Origin: Methanosarcina sp.
GTDB taxonomy: Archaea; Halobacteriota; Methanosarcinia; Methanosarcinales; Methanosarcinaceae
Direction: 5' to 3'
NCBI GenBank assembly: GCA_013331265.1
Contig: DUGS01000128.1
Coordinates: forward strand, 2,672 to 15,825
DNA: 13,154 nt
Below, piece after piece: positions 12,880-13,154 of this stretch. Position 1 is the first letter of the stretch. Each line of letters starts with the position of its first letter. The translations under genes were made by a program, and so were the position numbers. Below the pieces are notes generated by a model. It did not search any database. It saw nothing but the letters and a program-made list of their open reading frames with translations, and was not told where the DNA came from.

Positions 12880-13154
12880 ATGTTCCTTCCGGCAGGTGAA
12901 AAACAGTTTGAATTCTGGGTCCTGCGCCGAAACGGGATACCGAACATTAATATTGCAAAACATTTCGGAGTCTCCAGACAGGCAGTTTCAAGAGCCCTCC
13001 TCAGTATGGATAAACGTATCGAGGAGACTCTGCTCGAAATGGCCAGGGCAAACAGGATAGAAGTGGAGAAACTGGACTCAAAGAAAGGAATTCTTTTCGG
13101 CACATCGATTCCTTTCAAAGCCAATGCAATAATCTTTGTCTCGGCAAAACACGG
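12880..13154 (+). CDS. Helix-turn-helix DNA-binding protein (5' part; runs off the window)
   Basis: The first 91 residues are visible and the frame is open at the window end. ATG at 12880 is the only usable start; an in-frame TAG lies eight codons upstream. No ribosome site exists, but a TATA box is 26-27 bases upstream, which points to a leaderless mRNA. Residues about 7-40 form an HTH (EFWVLRRNGIPNINIAKHFG then VSRQAVSRALLSMDKRI, with the SRQAVSRAL recognition helix), similar in layout to Tfx/sigma-70-region-4-type helices. Residues about 41-64 continue as a charged helix, and the LFGTSIPFKANAIIFVSAKH segment begins a second domain, cut by the edge. The family is not identified with certainty. 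It faces the winged-helix operon across a shared intergenic region with palindromes, so it may regulate itself or that operon. Confidence 0.85.
   Translation, partial: MFLPAGEKQFEFWVLRRNGIPNINIAKHFGVSRQAVSRALLSMDKRIEETLLEMARANRIEVEKLDSKKGILFGTSIPFKANAIIFVSAKH

Noticed and set aside
1..13154. tRNA, rRNA, insertion sequence or integrase
   Set aside because: No cloverleaf with a TTCRANYC T-loop, no transposase or recombinase motifs, and no long terminal inverted repeats were found by reading both strands.

Overview
The window looks like chromosomal DNA of a Methanosarcina-type methanogenic archaeon. The evidence is direct: an archaeal/eukaryotic-type ribosomal protein (S17e) next to dapA and dapB, a surface protein with a PGF-pre-PGF domain, a DUF1616 membrane protein, AT-rich promoters with archaeal TATA boxes, and long intergenic regions. 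The species cannot be fixed from sequence alone. I see no rRNA, tRNA, CRISPR array, insertion sequence or prophage.

Layout. (1) 1-2304, + strand: the tail of a membrane-anchored protein, then a 675-residue surface protein with a signal peptide, a cysteine-containing ectodomain, a Gly/Ser/Asn repeat linker, a PGF-pre-PGF domain and a C-terminal membrane anchor. (2) 2405-3301, - strand: a nucleotide-sugar 4-epimerase. (3) 3302-3970: a gene-free AT-rich region with two families of short tandem repeats. (4) 3971-7590, + strand: cell-envelope genes, namely a DUF1616 protein and a CPBP intramembrane protease (tightly coupled), a secreted membrane-anchored protein, and a DUF1624 acyltransferase-like membrane protein. 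(5) 7591-8272: a leader with repeated motifs and a small membrane protein. (6) 8612-10530, + strand: rps17e-dapA-dapB, combining translation and lysine/diaminopimelate synthesis. (7) 12638-10666, - strand: a compact unit of winged-helix regulator, lipoprotein and small membrane-anchored protein. (8) 12880 to the end, + strand: the start of a divergent, probably leaderless HTH gene whose promoter carries palindromes.

The clearest anomaly is in region 7. The lipoprotein frame stops at a TAA (11210-11212) but continues in the same frame for 39 more sense codons, ending 7 bases before the next gene. This looks like a nonsense mutation in a gene that was once about 375 codons long. Because the stop is TAA, pyrrolysine readthrough does not explain it.

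Much of the window is envelope-directed: secreted, anchored or membrane proteins, a sugar epimerase and a membrane protease. Short in-register duplications recur, both in genes (340-531, 1483-1554, 7012-7041), across stop codons (6661-6705, 10526-10556) and between genes (3556-3610, 3695-3745, 7701-7720). This suggests frequent slippage or tandem duplication. I did not find a clearly novel multi-gene system. The best candidates for follow-up are the interrupted lipoprotein operon, the palindromic HTH promoter, and the DUF1616-CPBP pair.
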